NCBI GenBank assembly: GCA_024710165.1
Contig: JANJVG010000024.1
Coordinates: 1 to 64,000 of the forward strand
From: Burkholderiaceae bacterium
Lineage (GTDB): Bacteria; Pseudomonadota; Gammaproteobacteria; Burkholderiales; Burkholderiaceae_C
Length of the DNA stretch: 64,000 nt
Reading direction: 5' to 3'
Below the pieces are notes generated by a model, which was not told the origin of the DNA, searched no databases, and worked only from the letters and a program-made list of their open reading frames with translations. Positions 8,570 to 16,915 of this stretch are shown piece by piece. The translations under genes were made by a program, and so were the position numbers. Numbering within the stretch: the stretch's first letter is position 1; every line of letters starts with the position of its first letter.

Positions 8570-9241
8570 ATGAACCTCGCCATCGACTTCTCCTTCTACA
8601 ACTGGGACCTGATCAGCAACTTCGTGCTCAAGGGGCTGTACTTCAGCCTCATGCTCACGGTGGTGGCCACGATCGGTGGCGTGCTCCTGGGCACGTTGCT
8701 GGCGCTCATGCGCCTGTCGGGCCGCAAATGGCTGGTGGTGCCCGCCACCATCTATGTCAACGGCATGCGCAGCATTCCGCTGGTGATGGTGATCCTGTGG
8801 TTTTTCCTGCTGGTGCCCGCCATCATCGGGCGGCCCATTGGCGCCGAGATGTCGGCCGTCATCACCTTCATTGCCTTCGAGGCGGCGTATTTCAGCGAGA
8901 TCATGCGCGCGGGCATCCAGTCCATTCCGCGCGGCCAGGTGTTCGCGGGCCAGGCCTTGGGCATGACCTACAGCCAGAACATGAAGCTGGTGGTCCTTCC
9001 GCAGGCCTTCCGCAACATGCTGCCGGTGCTGCTCACGCAGACCATCATCCTGTTCCAGGACACCTCGCTGGTCTATGCCATCGGCGCCTACGACATGCTC
9101 AAGGGCTTCGAGGTGGCAGGCAAGAACTTCGGGCGCCCCATCGAAGCCTATCTGGCGGCGGCGGTTCTGTATTTCGTGATGTGCTATGCGCTCTCGTGGA
9201 TGGTCAAGCGCCTGCACCAGAAGATCGCCATCATCCGCTGA
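8570..9241 (+). CDS. gltK: Glutamate/aspartate ABC transporter permease GltK
   Basis: Partner permease of GltJ. It has 223 aa and about five membrane segments; NGMRSIPLVMVILWFFLLVP lies in the N-terminal half and the EAA loop IPRGQVFAGQALGMTYSQNM near residues 121-140 docks on the ATPase. The ATG follows the gltJ stop by a few bases, with GGGAGG inside the gltJ end as ribosome-binding site. The ATPase gene follows after 24 bases. Confidence 0.94.
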   Translation: MNLAIDFSFYNWDLISNFVLKGLYFSLMLTVVATIGGVLLGTLLALMRLSGRKWLVVPATIYVNGMRSIPLVMVILWFFLLVPAIIGRPIGAEMSAVITFIAFEAAYFSEIMRAGIQSIPRGQVFAGQALGMTYSQNMKLVVLPQAFRNMLPVLLTQTIILFQDTSLVYAIGAYDMLKGFEVAGKNFGRPIEAYLAAAVLYFVMCYALSWMVKRLHQKIAIIR

Positions 9242-9265
9242 AGCGCAAGAGACAGAGGAACAAAA

Positions 9266-10003
<738 letters not shown>

Positions 10004-10021
10004 GCGTGCAGCTCCCCGGTT

Positions 10022-10045
10022 CAGCGGCGCCCACGGGCGCCGCTG
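10022..10045 (+). terminator. GC hairpin after gltL (weak terminator candidate)
   Basis: Near-perfect stem CAGCGGCGCCC / GGGCGCCGCTG with a two-base centre, 18 bases after the gltL stop. There is no T-tract, so termination would be inefficient or rho-assisted. Confidence 0.45.
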
Positions 10046-10130
10046 CTGTGAGCGGCCGGGTTCAGCCGGTAAGATGCGCAAGGCCGGAATCTTCCGGCGT
10101 GGCCCGTACGGGCCCAACGAGAAACCGACA

Positions 10131-10322
10131 ATGAAGCAACCCGTGGTCATTACCGCCGAACTCACGCCCGAAAATGCCCAGGCGCTGGCGCAGTTCATCA
10201 AGCACGTCAGCCACGAGGCCATCCGTGCCTGTGTCCGCGACGATGCAGAAACCTTCCTGGTGCGCGATGCCCTGGATTCGCTGCGCGAAGCGCTCGATCT
10301 GGCGGGATTCGATCCCAAGTAA
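10131..10322 (+). CDS. Small conserved-looking protein of unknown function, 63 aa
   Basis: ATG at 10131 opens 63 codons: an N-terminal beta-like stretch [17 protein letters not shown], then a helical region with [18 protein letters not shown] and a C-terminal helix [17 protein letters not shown]. Composition and codon use look like a real soluble protein (charged, no low-complexity bias), and GAGAAACC lies upstream. The phrase [13 protein letters not shown] resembles small hypothetical proteins seen alone in betaproteobacteria; no function is known to me. It stands between gltL and pyrC with 127 and 40 bases of spacing, and a hairpin GGCCCGTACGGGCC precedes it. Confidence 0.7.
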   Translation: MKQPVVITAELTPENAQALAQFIKHVSHEAIRACVRDDAETFLVRDALDSLREALDLAGFDPK

Positions 10323-10349
10323 GCCGGCGCCCGTGCAGGGGAGTGATGG

Positions 10350-10355
10350 GACAAT
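10350..10355 (+). promoter_or_regulatory. -10-like motif of pyrC
   Basis: GACAAT exactly 7 bases before the ATG at 10363, the same geometry as seven other sites in the window, including the RNase P RNA. It suggests a leaderless or near-leaderless transcript from here. Confidence 0.4.
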
Positions 10356-10362
10356 GGCGGCC

Positions 10363-11403
10363 ATGACCGCCGCCCAAAACACCCTCACGATCACCCGCCC
10401 CGACGACTGGCACCTGCACGTGCGCGACGGCGCGCCGCTGCACACCGTGGTGCCGCACACCGCCGCCCAGTTCGGCCGCGCCATCATCATGCCCAACCTG
10501 CGCCCGCCCGTGACCACGGCACAGCAGGCCCTGGAGTACAAGCAGCGCATCCTGGCCGCTGTGCCGCAGGGTGTGGCGTTCGAGCCGCTGATGACGCTCT
10601 ACCTCACCGACAACCTGCCGCCCGACGAGATTGCCCGGGCCAAAGAGGCCGGTGTCGTCGCCGCCAAGCTCTACCCGGCTGGTGCCACGACGAACAGCGA
10701 CGCGGGCGTGACCGACCTGCGCAAAACCTACAAAACGCTGGAGGCCATGCAGAAGGCGGGCCTGCTGCTGCTGGTGCATGGCGAGGTGACCAGCCCCGAC
10801 ATCGATCTGTTCGACCGCGAAGCCGTGTTCATCGAGCAGCAGCTCATCCCGCTGCGCCGCGACTTCCCCGAGCTGAAAATCGTTTTCGAGCACATCACCA
10901 CCAAGGAAGCGGCCGACTATGTGCAGGAGGCCGACCGCTTCACCGCCGCCACCCTCACCGCGCACCACCTGCTCTACAACCGCAACGCCATCTTCACCGG
11001 CGGCATCCGCCCGCACTACTACTGCCTGCCGGTGCTCAAGCGCGAAACGCACCGCCAGGCGCTGGTGCAGGCCGCCACCAGTGGCTCGGCCAAGTTCTTC
11101 CTGGGCACCGACAGTGCGCCGCACCCCGCGCACCTCAAGGAACACGCCAGCGGCTGCGCCGGCTGCTACACCGCGCACGCGGCCATCGAGATGTACGCCG
11201 AGGCCTTCGACAATGCGGGCGCGCTCGACAAGCTCGAAGCCTTCGCCAGCTTCCACGGCCCGGCCTTCTACGGCCTGCCGCGCAACAGCGGCACCATCAC
11301 CCTGCGCCGCGAATCCTGGACACCGCCCGACAGCTTTGCCTTTGGCGAGGCCGAGCTCAAACCTCTGCGCGCGGGTGAAGCGCTGCCGTGGCGGCTGGTC
11401 TAG
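10363..11403 (+). CDS. pyrC: Dihydroorotase PyrC (class II)
   Basis: Zinc enzyme that closes N-carbamoyl-aspartate to dihydroorotate, the third step of pyrimidine synthesis. With this start the 346-aa protein keeps E. coli-like numbering: metal-binding His17/His19 in WHLHVRD, the bridging carboxylated Lys102 in AAKLYPA, LLVHGE and FEHITTK with further metal histidines, and GTDSAPH holding the catalytic Asp. C-terminal [13 protein letters not shown] matches the class II family. An ATG nine bases earlier (10354) is the alternative; I prefer 10363 because it matches the family N-terminus and sits seven bases after GACAAT. The next gene overlaps its end by 16 bases. Confidence 0.96.
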   Translation: MTAAQNTLTITRPDDWHLHVRDGAPLHTVVPHTAAQFGRAIIMPNLRPPVTTAQQALEYKQRILAAVPQGVAFEPLMTLYLTDNLPPDEIARAKEAGVVAAKLYPAGATTNSDAGVTDLRKTYKTLEAMQKAGLLLLVHGEVTSPDIDLFDREAVFIEQQLIPLRRDFPELKIVFEHITTKEAADYVQEADRFTAATLTAHHLLYNRNAIFTGGIRPHYYCLPVLKRETHRQALVQAATSGSAKFFLGTDSAPHPAHLKEHASGCAGCYTAHAAIEMYAEAFDNAGALDKLEAFASFHGPAFYGLPRNSGTITLRRESWTPPDSFAFGEAELKPLRAGEALPWRLV

Positions 11404-12155
11404 ATTTTTCTGCCATCGACTGGCACGCCCCCTGGCTGGCCCCCTGGCGCGAGCGCGGCCTGCCGCTGGCCCGGCAGGTGGTCGCCGGTACTCCGGTGGC
11501 GCAGGTCCTGGGGTCCGTGCCCGATGCTTCGGTGCGCTTCGTGCCGCAGGAGATGCTGCCCCCGGGCCAAGCCTACGAGCCGTTCATTTTCGAGACCCGC
11601 CAGGTGCCCACGCGCGACAACCTGCACGATTTTTTCAACGGCCTGGTCTGGCTGCACCTGCCCCGCGCCAAGCGCCGCATGAACCAGTTGCAGGCCCAGG
11701 CCATTGCCGCACAGGGCGTGGGGGCGGTGCGCGGGCCGCTGCGCGATGCAGTCACGCTATTCGACGAAAACGGCGCCGTGCTCGATGCGCCCGCACCGTT
11801 GTGGGGGGCGCTGCATGCGCGGGACTGGCGCCGCCTCTTCATTGACCTGCGGCCCCTGTGGGCGCAGGCACGGCTGGTGCTGGTGGGGCATGCGCTGATG
11901 GAAAAACTGGTTTTTGCACGAAAAGGCATCACAGCGCATGTCTATCAAGCGCCAGTAGCTATTGAATCAATAGCAAATCTGGATGCCTGGCTGGCCCACG
12001 AACTGCAGCCTCAAGATTGGACGCGCAAGCCCTTCCTTCCTTTGCCCGTCATGGGGATACCGGGCTGGTGCCACGAGAACGAGAACTTTTCCTTCTATGA
12101 TGACTCAGCCATATTCCGTGTGCGCCCGGGTTTGCCCGGCACCGGCACGGCTTGA
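11388..12155 (+). CDS. DUF3025-domain protein
   Basis: Protein of unknown function, 255 aa from a GTG that lies inside the pyrC 3' end (16-base overlap), implying translational coupling. Family-like phrases are [21 protein letters not shown] near residue 70, [13 protein letters not shown] and [11 protein letters not shown]-type text, then [10 protein letters not shown] near the C-terminus. No signal peptide or membrane segment is present. The Asn/His-rich core conserved in DUF3025 suggests an enzyme, but nothing is established. Residues 178-197, including [10 protein letters not shown], are encoded by a copy of repeat A, visibly AT-rich against its surroundings. Confidence 0.85.
   Translation: MAAGLDFSAIDWHAPWLAPWRERGLPLARQVVAGTPVAQVLGSVPDASVRFVPQEMLPPGQAYEPFIFETRQVPTRDNLHDFFNGLVWLHLPRAKRRMNQLQAQAIAAQGVGAVRGPLRDAVTLFDENGAVLDAPAPLWGALHARDWRRLFIDLRPLWAQARLVLVGHALMEKLVFARKGITAHVYQAPVAIESIANLDAWLAHELQPQDWTRKPFLPLPVMGIPGWCHENENFSFYDDSAIFRVRPGLPGTGTA
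11921..11978 (-). repeat. Repeat A copy 2, in frame inside the DUF3025 gene
   Basis: Reverse-oriented copy: GGCATCACAGCGC, ATCAAGCGCCAGTAGC, then the small hairpin GCTATTGAATCAATAGC. It translates without a stop as part of the host protein, in the same element frame as the dapF copy (Gln-Ala-x-Val-Ala in both). Confidence 0.75.
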
Positions 12156-12223
12156 AGGACTGCATGGCGCCCCCATGTAATCCGTCCCAGTTCTGACAAC
12201 CCACCACCCATCCGTGGAGAGCC

Positions 12224-13093
12224 ATGAAACGCATCATCCTGTTCCTGTTGACCAACATCGCCGTCGTGGCGGTGCTGGGCATTGTTGCCAGCCTGCTCGG
12301 CGTGAATCGCTTCCTCACGTCCAACGGACTGAACCTGGGCGCGCTGCTCGGCTTTGCGTTCATCATGGGCTTTGGCGGCGCCATCATTTCGCTGCTCATC
12401 AGCAAGCCCATGGCCAAGTGGAGCGCCGGCGTGCAGATCATCGACGGCACGCGCTCGGTGGACGAGGCCTGGATCGTTGAAACCGTGCGCCAGTTTGCCG
12501 ACAAGGCCGGCATCGGCATGCCCGAGGTCGGCATTTTTGAGGGCGACCCCAATGCCTTTGCCACCGGCGCTTTCAAGAACTCGGCCCTGGTCGCCGTGTC
12601 CACCGGCCTGCTGCAGAACATGACCCGCGAGGAAGTCGAGGCCGTCATCGGCCACGAGGTGGCGCACATCGCCAACGGCGACATGGTCACCATGACGCTG
12701 ATCCAGGGTGTGATGAACACCTTTGTGGTCTTCCTCTCGCGCGTGATCGGCTACGCGGTCGACAGCTTTCTGCGCAAGGGCGACTCGGAAAACACCGGCC
12801 CCGGCATCGGCTACATGATCACCACCGTGGTGCTCGACATCCTGCTGGGCTTTGTGGCCGCCATCATCGTGGCCTGGTTCTCGCGCCAGCGTGAATTCCG
12901 TGCCGACGCCGGTGCCGCCCAGCTCATGGGCCGCCGCCAGCCCATGATCAACGCTCTGGCCCGCCTGGGCGGTGTGCACACGCAAGAGCTCCCCAAGAGC
13001 ATGGCCGCCATGGGCATCGCCGGGGGCATTGGCAAGCTGTTCAGCACCCACCCGCCGATTGAAGAGCGCATCGCCGCGCTGCAAAAATCCTGA
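12224..13093 (+). CDS. htpX: Membrane metalloprotease HtpX (M48B)
   Basis: Inner-membrane zinc protease that removes misfolded membrane proteins, often heat- or envelope-stress inducible. The 289-aa protein has two N-terminal membrane spans (about residues 4-24 and 38-58). The zinc motif HEVAH is at 144-148 with catalytic Glu145, and the third ligand Glu224 is in [10 protein letters not shown]. Two more hydrophobic stretches lie between them. The C-terminal [14 protein letters not shown] is the family end. GTGGAGAG lies just before the ATG. Length and motifs match E. coli HtpX (293 aa). Confidence 0.96.
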   Translation: MKRIILFLLTNIAVVAVLGIVASLLGVNRFLTSNGLNLGALLGFAFIMGFGGAIISLLISKPMAKWSAGVQIIDGTRSVDEAWIVETVRQFADKAGIGMPEVGIFEGDPNAFATGAFKNSALVAVSTGLLQNMTREEVEAVIGHEVAHIANGDMVTMTLIQGVMNTFVVFLSRVIGYAVDSFLRKGDSENTGPGIGYMITTVVLDILLGFVAAIIVAWFSRQREFRADAGAAQLMGRRQPMINALARLGGVHTQELPKSMAAMGIAGGIGKLFSTHPPIEERIAALQKS

Positions 13094-13155
13094 CCGTTTT
13101 CAGGGTTTCCCGAGGTCATTTCGCGAGCGGAAGGCCTCCAATTCCTTTATATACT

Positions 13156-13198
13156 CCCACCCGGCATTTTCGTTACGCAACGTAAAAGAGAGGGTGGG
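13156..13198 (+). promoter_or_regulatory. Long hairpin covering the ribosome-binding site of the 13199 gene
   Basis: Outer stem CCCACCC (13156-13162) with GGGTGGG (13192-13198); inner stem TTTTCGTT (13167-13174) with AACGTAAAA (13179-13187, one bulged T); loop ACGC. The purine-rich GAGAGGG that would bind the ribosome is inside the 3' side, directly against the ATG at 13199. TATACT at 13150-13155 could be a -10 box, in which case the transcript might start inside the structure. Confidence 0.5.
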
Positions 13199-13561
13199 AT
13201 GCTTCGTTCAAAATCTCTGGCGGCTTCGGTGCTCCTGCTGGCTGCCCTGGGCGCGCACGCGCAGGGTTTCGTGACCGCACCCATGGGATCGCGCACTGCG
13301 CTCAAAGCCTACCCCGATGCGGATGGCAAGAGCGAGCCAGCGACTTTGCATGTCAAAGACATTGCCTTTCCGCTCCAGGTTTTTGAGATTTCGGATGCTG
13401 GATTCGTGCGTGTCAAGGTCGGCGGAGCCGATGTCTGGCTGGACCGCAAACAAGTCCGCATGCCCCCTGTCTCGCTGGAAGTCACTTGCGCAACGGTCGA
13501 TGCCTCCAACGCCAAACTGGTGTCGGGTGGCATTCGTGGCGCCAATGCGGGTTGCAAGTAA
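13199..13561 (+). CDS. Small secreted SH3-like protein, function unknown
   Basis: 120-aa protein with a signal peptide (MLRSKSLAASVLLLAALGAHAQ, cleavage after residue 22 predicted). A compact beta-rich domain follows: a variable strand region, then FEISDAGFVRVKVGGADVWL, which has the pattern of bacterial SH3/GW-type domains ending in a tryptophan strand. Two cysteines near the C-terminus (CATVDASNAK and AGCK) could form a disulfide. The gene starts a block of lower GC content and is 48 bases ahead of the M48 protease gene, so they probably share a transcript. A strong hairpin buries its ribosome-binding site. No function is claimed; a partner or substrate-recognition role for the protease is a guess. 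Confidence 0.75.
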   Translation: MLRSKSLAASVLLLAALGAHAQGFVTAPMGSRTALKAYPDADGKSEPATLHVKDIAFPLQVFEISDAGFVRVKVGGADVWLDRKQVRMPPVSLEVTCATVDASNAKLVSGGIRGANAGCK

Positions 13562-13609
13562 TTTTTCTGGCCTTCGCCTGCTGGGCGGGCGCATTGCAGG
13601 AGCTTTGGC

Positions 13610-15199
13610 ATGATCAAGGTATATTCGTCGCCCGCAGGGCGTCCATGTGTGCTCGTTGGTGCCGCACTCAGTGTGTTCCTGCTCATGCCGATGCAGGCAT
13701 CAGCCCAGGACCAGGCCATCGAACCGGCGCCGGTATCCCCGTCTGGCGGTGGACTGGGCAGTTTCCTCGGCGGTCTTGGTCAATCCTTCACCAGCGTCGT
13801 GTCCGGCTTCCGTGACAAGCCGCAGATCCTTGATTTGGCCCCGGGCGTGTACCAAAAGTCGAATGAGGCGATTGGAGAAGAGCGGGATGTTGACGAAAAC
13901 CGGATTACACGCGGGCTGTTGGCGCTGCCCAGCTTTACCAATTACGCCAACAACGTGCTGGACAAGCTCAAGCGGGCCAGTGGGGTTGAGCAGGTGCCGG
14001 GCAAAGTGCTTATCGTGGCCAACGACCAGATGGACGCCGGTGCCACGGCGGATGGCAATGTTTTCATTTCCAGCGGTTACATCCGTGAGTTGAAAAACGA
14101 AGACCAGTTGGCGGCGTTGCTGGCCCATGAGCTTGCACATGTGCTGCTCAAGCACCATGACTCCAACGCCTTCACTCGCATCCAGAAGCAGGTGTCCTCG
14201 CTCTTGCAGGCGGGCGTGGGTCTTCGAAATGCAGTGGAAAAGGCTACAGGGGGTGCTTCATCCAATGCCCTGTCCCCCTCGCAAAAAGACCTGATTCTCA
14301 AAATGGAGCTGCTCATCAAGGTGAGCGATGTTGCGCTTCATCCTGCCTGGGGACGGCGGCAGGAGGCTGAGGCGGACCGCCTGGGCATGGATCTTCTGGT
14401 GAAGGCCGGTTACAGCTACCAGGAGGGGTTTATTCCCTGGCTTGAAGCGGTGGCCAAATGGGATGCGATGCTCGATGCCCAGCGTGCTGCCAACGCGGCC
14501 AAGCAGGACGTGTTGATGCAGTCCATGCTGGAGACGGGCAGGTTTGACGAGACGCTGAAACAAAGCCTGGGGTTTGCCCTGACAGAGGCAAAGTCCCAGC
14601 TCTCTGCCAGTCATGAAGGCGGTGAGAAGCGTCTTGCCGACATGGATGCCTATTTCATCAAGGCTTACAACGAAAACGTACCCCAGGTGACACCAACCGT
14701 CCAGCCGTATGTGCAGGCCAGAAGCCAGCGGGACGTTCTGCCCGTGCTCACGGCGTACAGCCGGGTGTTTCAGGCCCGCAATCTGATCGGTGATCAGAAA
14801 TATGCTGATGCGCAAGCGCTCTTGAAACCCCTTGTGGAACCCCGTTCCCCCATCGCATCCCATGCACTGCCCAATCAGTTGATGTTCGAAGCAACCAGGG
14901 GCCTGGGCGGCACTGCCCGAGCAGAGCCATTTCTGGTCAAGAGCCTGAGTTCGGATAACTCTGTCTGGGAGGTCTATGACTCGGCGGCAACCTACTACCG
15001 TGACAAGGGCGACGTGGGCGCGATCACCAGGGTGGGAAAAGGCGCATTTCAGCGTTTTTCTGGGGCTCCCTCGGCCTATCCAAAGTTGATTGCTCTTTAT
15101 CGCCGCAATGGCCTGGCCAAGGACATGAACTCGGTGTTGAGCGAGTGCCTGCTCAAGCAGGCCGACAAACGTGACCAGTGCGTTGATGCAGCCAAGTAA
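13610..15199 (+). CDS. Periplasmic M48 metalloprotease (BepA/YfgC-like architecture)
   Basis: Secreted zinc protease. The 529-aa protein has a signal peptide to about residue 33 (ASA-QDQ). The M48 domain carries HELAH at 173-177 and the third ligand in RRQEAEADRLGMD (Glu252). A helical C-terminal half (about 330-529) looks like TPR-type repeats (ARNLIGDQKYADAQALLKPL, then AEPFLVKSLS). That layout is like BepA, the outer-membrane assembly protease/chaperone, but an inserted segment between the two zinc motifs and the different neighbours suggest a separate lineage. Codon use is less GC-rich than the surroundings. The end overlaps the CHASE2 gene by 29 bases, so the two are probably coupled. 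Confidence 0.88.
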   Translation: MIKVYSSPAGRPCVLVGAALSVFLLMPMQASAQDQAIEPAPVSPSGGGLGSFLGGLGQSFTSVVSGFRDKPQILDLAPGVYQKSNEAIGEERDVDENRITRGLLALPSFTNYANNVLDKLKRASGVEQVPGKVLIVANDQMDAGATADGNVFISSGYIRELKNEDQLAALLAHELAHVLLKHHDSNAFTRIQKQVSSLLQAGVGLRNAVEKATGGASSNALSPSQKDLILKMELLIKVSDVALHPAWGRRQEAEADRLGMDLLVKAGYSYQEGFIPWLEAVAKWDAMLDAQRAANAAKQDVLMQSMLETGRFDETLKQSLGFALTEAKSQLSASHEGGEKRLADMDAYFIKAYNENVPQVTPTVQPYVQARSQRDVLPVLTAYSRVFQARNLIGDQKYADAQALLKPLVEPRSPIASHALPNQLMFEATRGLGGTARAEPFLVKSLSSDNSVWEVYDSAATYYRDKGDVGAITRVGKGAFQRFSGAPSAYPKLIALYRRNGLAKDMNSVLSECLLKQADKRDQCVDAAK

Positions 15200-16862
15200 G
15201 CCGCACGGCGCATCGTGGCGCTGGGATGTCTACGTGGTCGTGTGTACGGTGGTCACGGGCCTGTTTTTGGCGTGGCTGTCCAACAAACTGCTGGTTGATG
15301 AGGTCGTCAAGCGGGCCATGACCCGGGTCTATGCGCCCTTGCTGTCCTTGAACTACCCGGTCAGCGGCCAGAACAGCATCGCTGTGCTGACGGTGGACGA
15401 CTCGGACCTCAGAGAATACGGACTGAGCTGGCCGGTACCGCTGGATTTTTACCAGCGCCTGATTGATGGTGTCGTCAAACGCCAACCCAAGGCGATATTT
15501 CTCGATGTGGTCTTTCTGGACAATAAACCGCCCCGAGATATCGATGCATTGATCGGGGCTGCTTGCCGTTCCGCCGAAGCAGGCGTTCCGTTTTTGCAGG
15601 CAACCTTTGCGCGTGGCGCGCTCACCTCCAATGTCGAGCGCCGGCTGTTCGAAGCGCGCACGGCATCGGGTCTGCCTTGTGCTGAACCGGTTCGCTCCAA
15701 CGTGACGCCGGATTCCCTGGACCAGTCACAGTGGGCCTATCCCTTGCGCCCCCGTACGGAGGATGAGGCGAATCACAACGGCAACTTGCCGGATTCGGTG
15801 GCCCTCAGCCTCTACTGCCGTTTTTATGCTGCCAGCTGTCCGGCGGATACCCAAGTGCCGCTGGCGCTGGTATGGGCCACCCGTGCGGCGACGACCAACA
15901 TGGAAACCATGGTCACACGCGACGCCAGCGGGGCCTTGAAATCAGTCTGCCGCGGTTTATGGAACTGGTGGGAAGTGATTCCGGGGGCCAACTTGTTGCT
16001 GGGCTTGGCGGGCCATCCCAGTCTGCCTTTGTGCCCCTATCACCAGGTGATTCCGATCCGTGCATTCAAAGGGCAGGGTTTTTCAGCGGATGAGCTGAAC
16101 GAGGCAATGACCAACAAGGTGGTCATGATCGGTGCTGATCTCAAAGCAGTGGGTGACAACGCCTTCTCGCCGTTACACGGTCGCTTGCCGGGCGTGCACG
16201 TTCATGCCATGGCGCTGGACAATCTGATTTCCTTCGGTGGACAGTACCGTGCCAACGGCGATTTCGAGTGGCAAGAGTGGTGGGATTCTCCGGCTAACAG
16301 GTTCATTTTCCTGAGCCTGCTGTTGACAGCTTCGGTGATGGTCTTCTGGAAGCGTTGGAAGGTTCGCGTCACCCCGCCAAACTTGTCCGGCGAGCTGGTG
16401 AGTCAGGGTGATTTTCATCAGTGGCCTCTGGTGCGCAGGCTTCAGGGTGTGGGTGACCGTTATCCGGGGAATCGGCCTATCAGGGCCTTGGTATCCGGGG
16501 GGATGGTGTGCATCAAGGTCCTGGTTCGACTGCCCATGCTGCTTGCCCTGCCGCTGTTGCTGGTTTTGGGCTGGCCCCGCCTGGGCTCAACCGAAAAGTC
16601 GCGCCATGAATTCAAACAGGCGCTCTGGGGTGCCGTGATTTACCTGGTGCTTGGAGGCGTGGTGTTTTACCTGGGCTACTACGTGTTCTTTCAGGGGCCC
16701 CTGTCCATCATCGAATATGTGCTCTTTCCCCTGATGTCGCACTTCTTGCACCTGGGTGAGCAATTTGCAAACCGCTCCAGGCAACTCTGGTCCGCTCTTG
16801 GTGCCTCCAACCCCTGGGCCGAGTGGGCCCGTCAATCCAGCAAAGCACATCGCGAACCCTGA
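15171..16862 (+). CDS. CHASE2-domain membrane protein lacking an output domain
   Basis: 563-aa inner-membrane protein. An N-terminal span (about residues 20-42) is followed by a large extracytoplasmic CHASE2 sensor domain: VLTVDDSDLREYGLSWPVP and AIFLDVVFLDNKPPRDIDAL are hallmarks, and VVMIGADLKAVGDNAFSPL ends it. A second span lies near 380-395, a cytoplasmic loop, and further hydrophobic segments near 450-470 and 490-515. CHASE2 usually feeds a kinase, cyclase or GGDEF domain; here none follows, only about 180 residues with membrane segments. The chosen GTG start overlaps the protease gene by 29 bases; an ATG at 15186 is also possible. Same lower-GC block as its two neighbours. The signal sensed is unknown. 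Confidence 0.85.
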   Translation: MTSALMQPSKPHGASWRWDVYVVVCTVVTGLFLAWLSNKLLVDEVVKRAMTRVYAPLLSLNYPVSGQNSIAVLTVDDSDLREYGLSWPVPLDFYQRLIDGVVKRQPKAIFLDVVFLDNKPPRDIDALIGAACRSAEAGVPFLQATFARGALTSNVERRLFEARTASGLPCAEPVRSNVTPDSLDQSQWAYPLRPRTEDEANHNGNLPDSVALSLYCRFYAASCPADTQVPLALVWATRAATTNMETMVTRDASGALKSVCRGLWNWWEVIPGANLLLGLAGHPSLPLCPYHQVIPIRAFKGQGFSADELNEAMTNKVVMIGADLKAVGDNAFSPLHGRLPGVHVHAMALDNLISFGGQYRANGDFEWQEWWDSPANRFIFLSLLLTASVMVFWKRWKVRVTPPNLSGELVSQGDFHQWPLVRRLQGVGDRYPGNRPIRALVSGGMVCIKVLVRLPMLLALPLLLVLGWPRLGSTEKSRHEFKQALWGAVIYLVLGGVVFYLGYYVFFQGPLSIIEYVLFPLMSHFLHLGEQFANRSRQLWSALGASNPWAEWARQSSKAHREP

Positions 16863-16893
16863 TTCCTGTCGCGAAACGTGCGCCGCTCCCTTC

Positions 16894-16915
16894 CCAGGCC
16901 TGTGGCCGGGCCTGG
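16894..16915. terminator. Hairpin between convergent genes (weak terminator candidate)
   Basis: Stem CCAGGCC / GGCCTGG with an 8-base loop, between the ends of the CHASE2 and FAD-oxidoreductase genes. No T-run on either strand, so activity is doubtful. Confidence 0.35.

Noticed and set aside
10354-10362. Alternative pyrC start nine bases upstream.
   Set aside because: Family N-terminus and the GACAAT spacing favour 10363; still possible.
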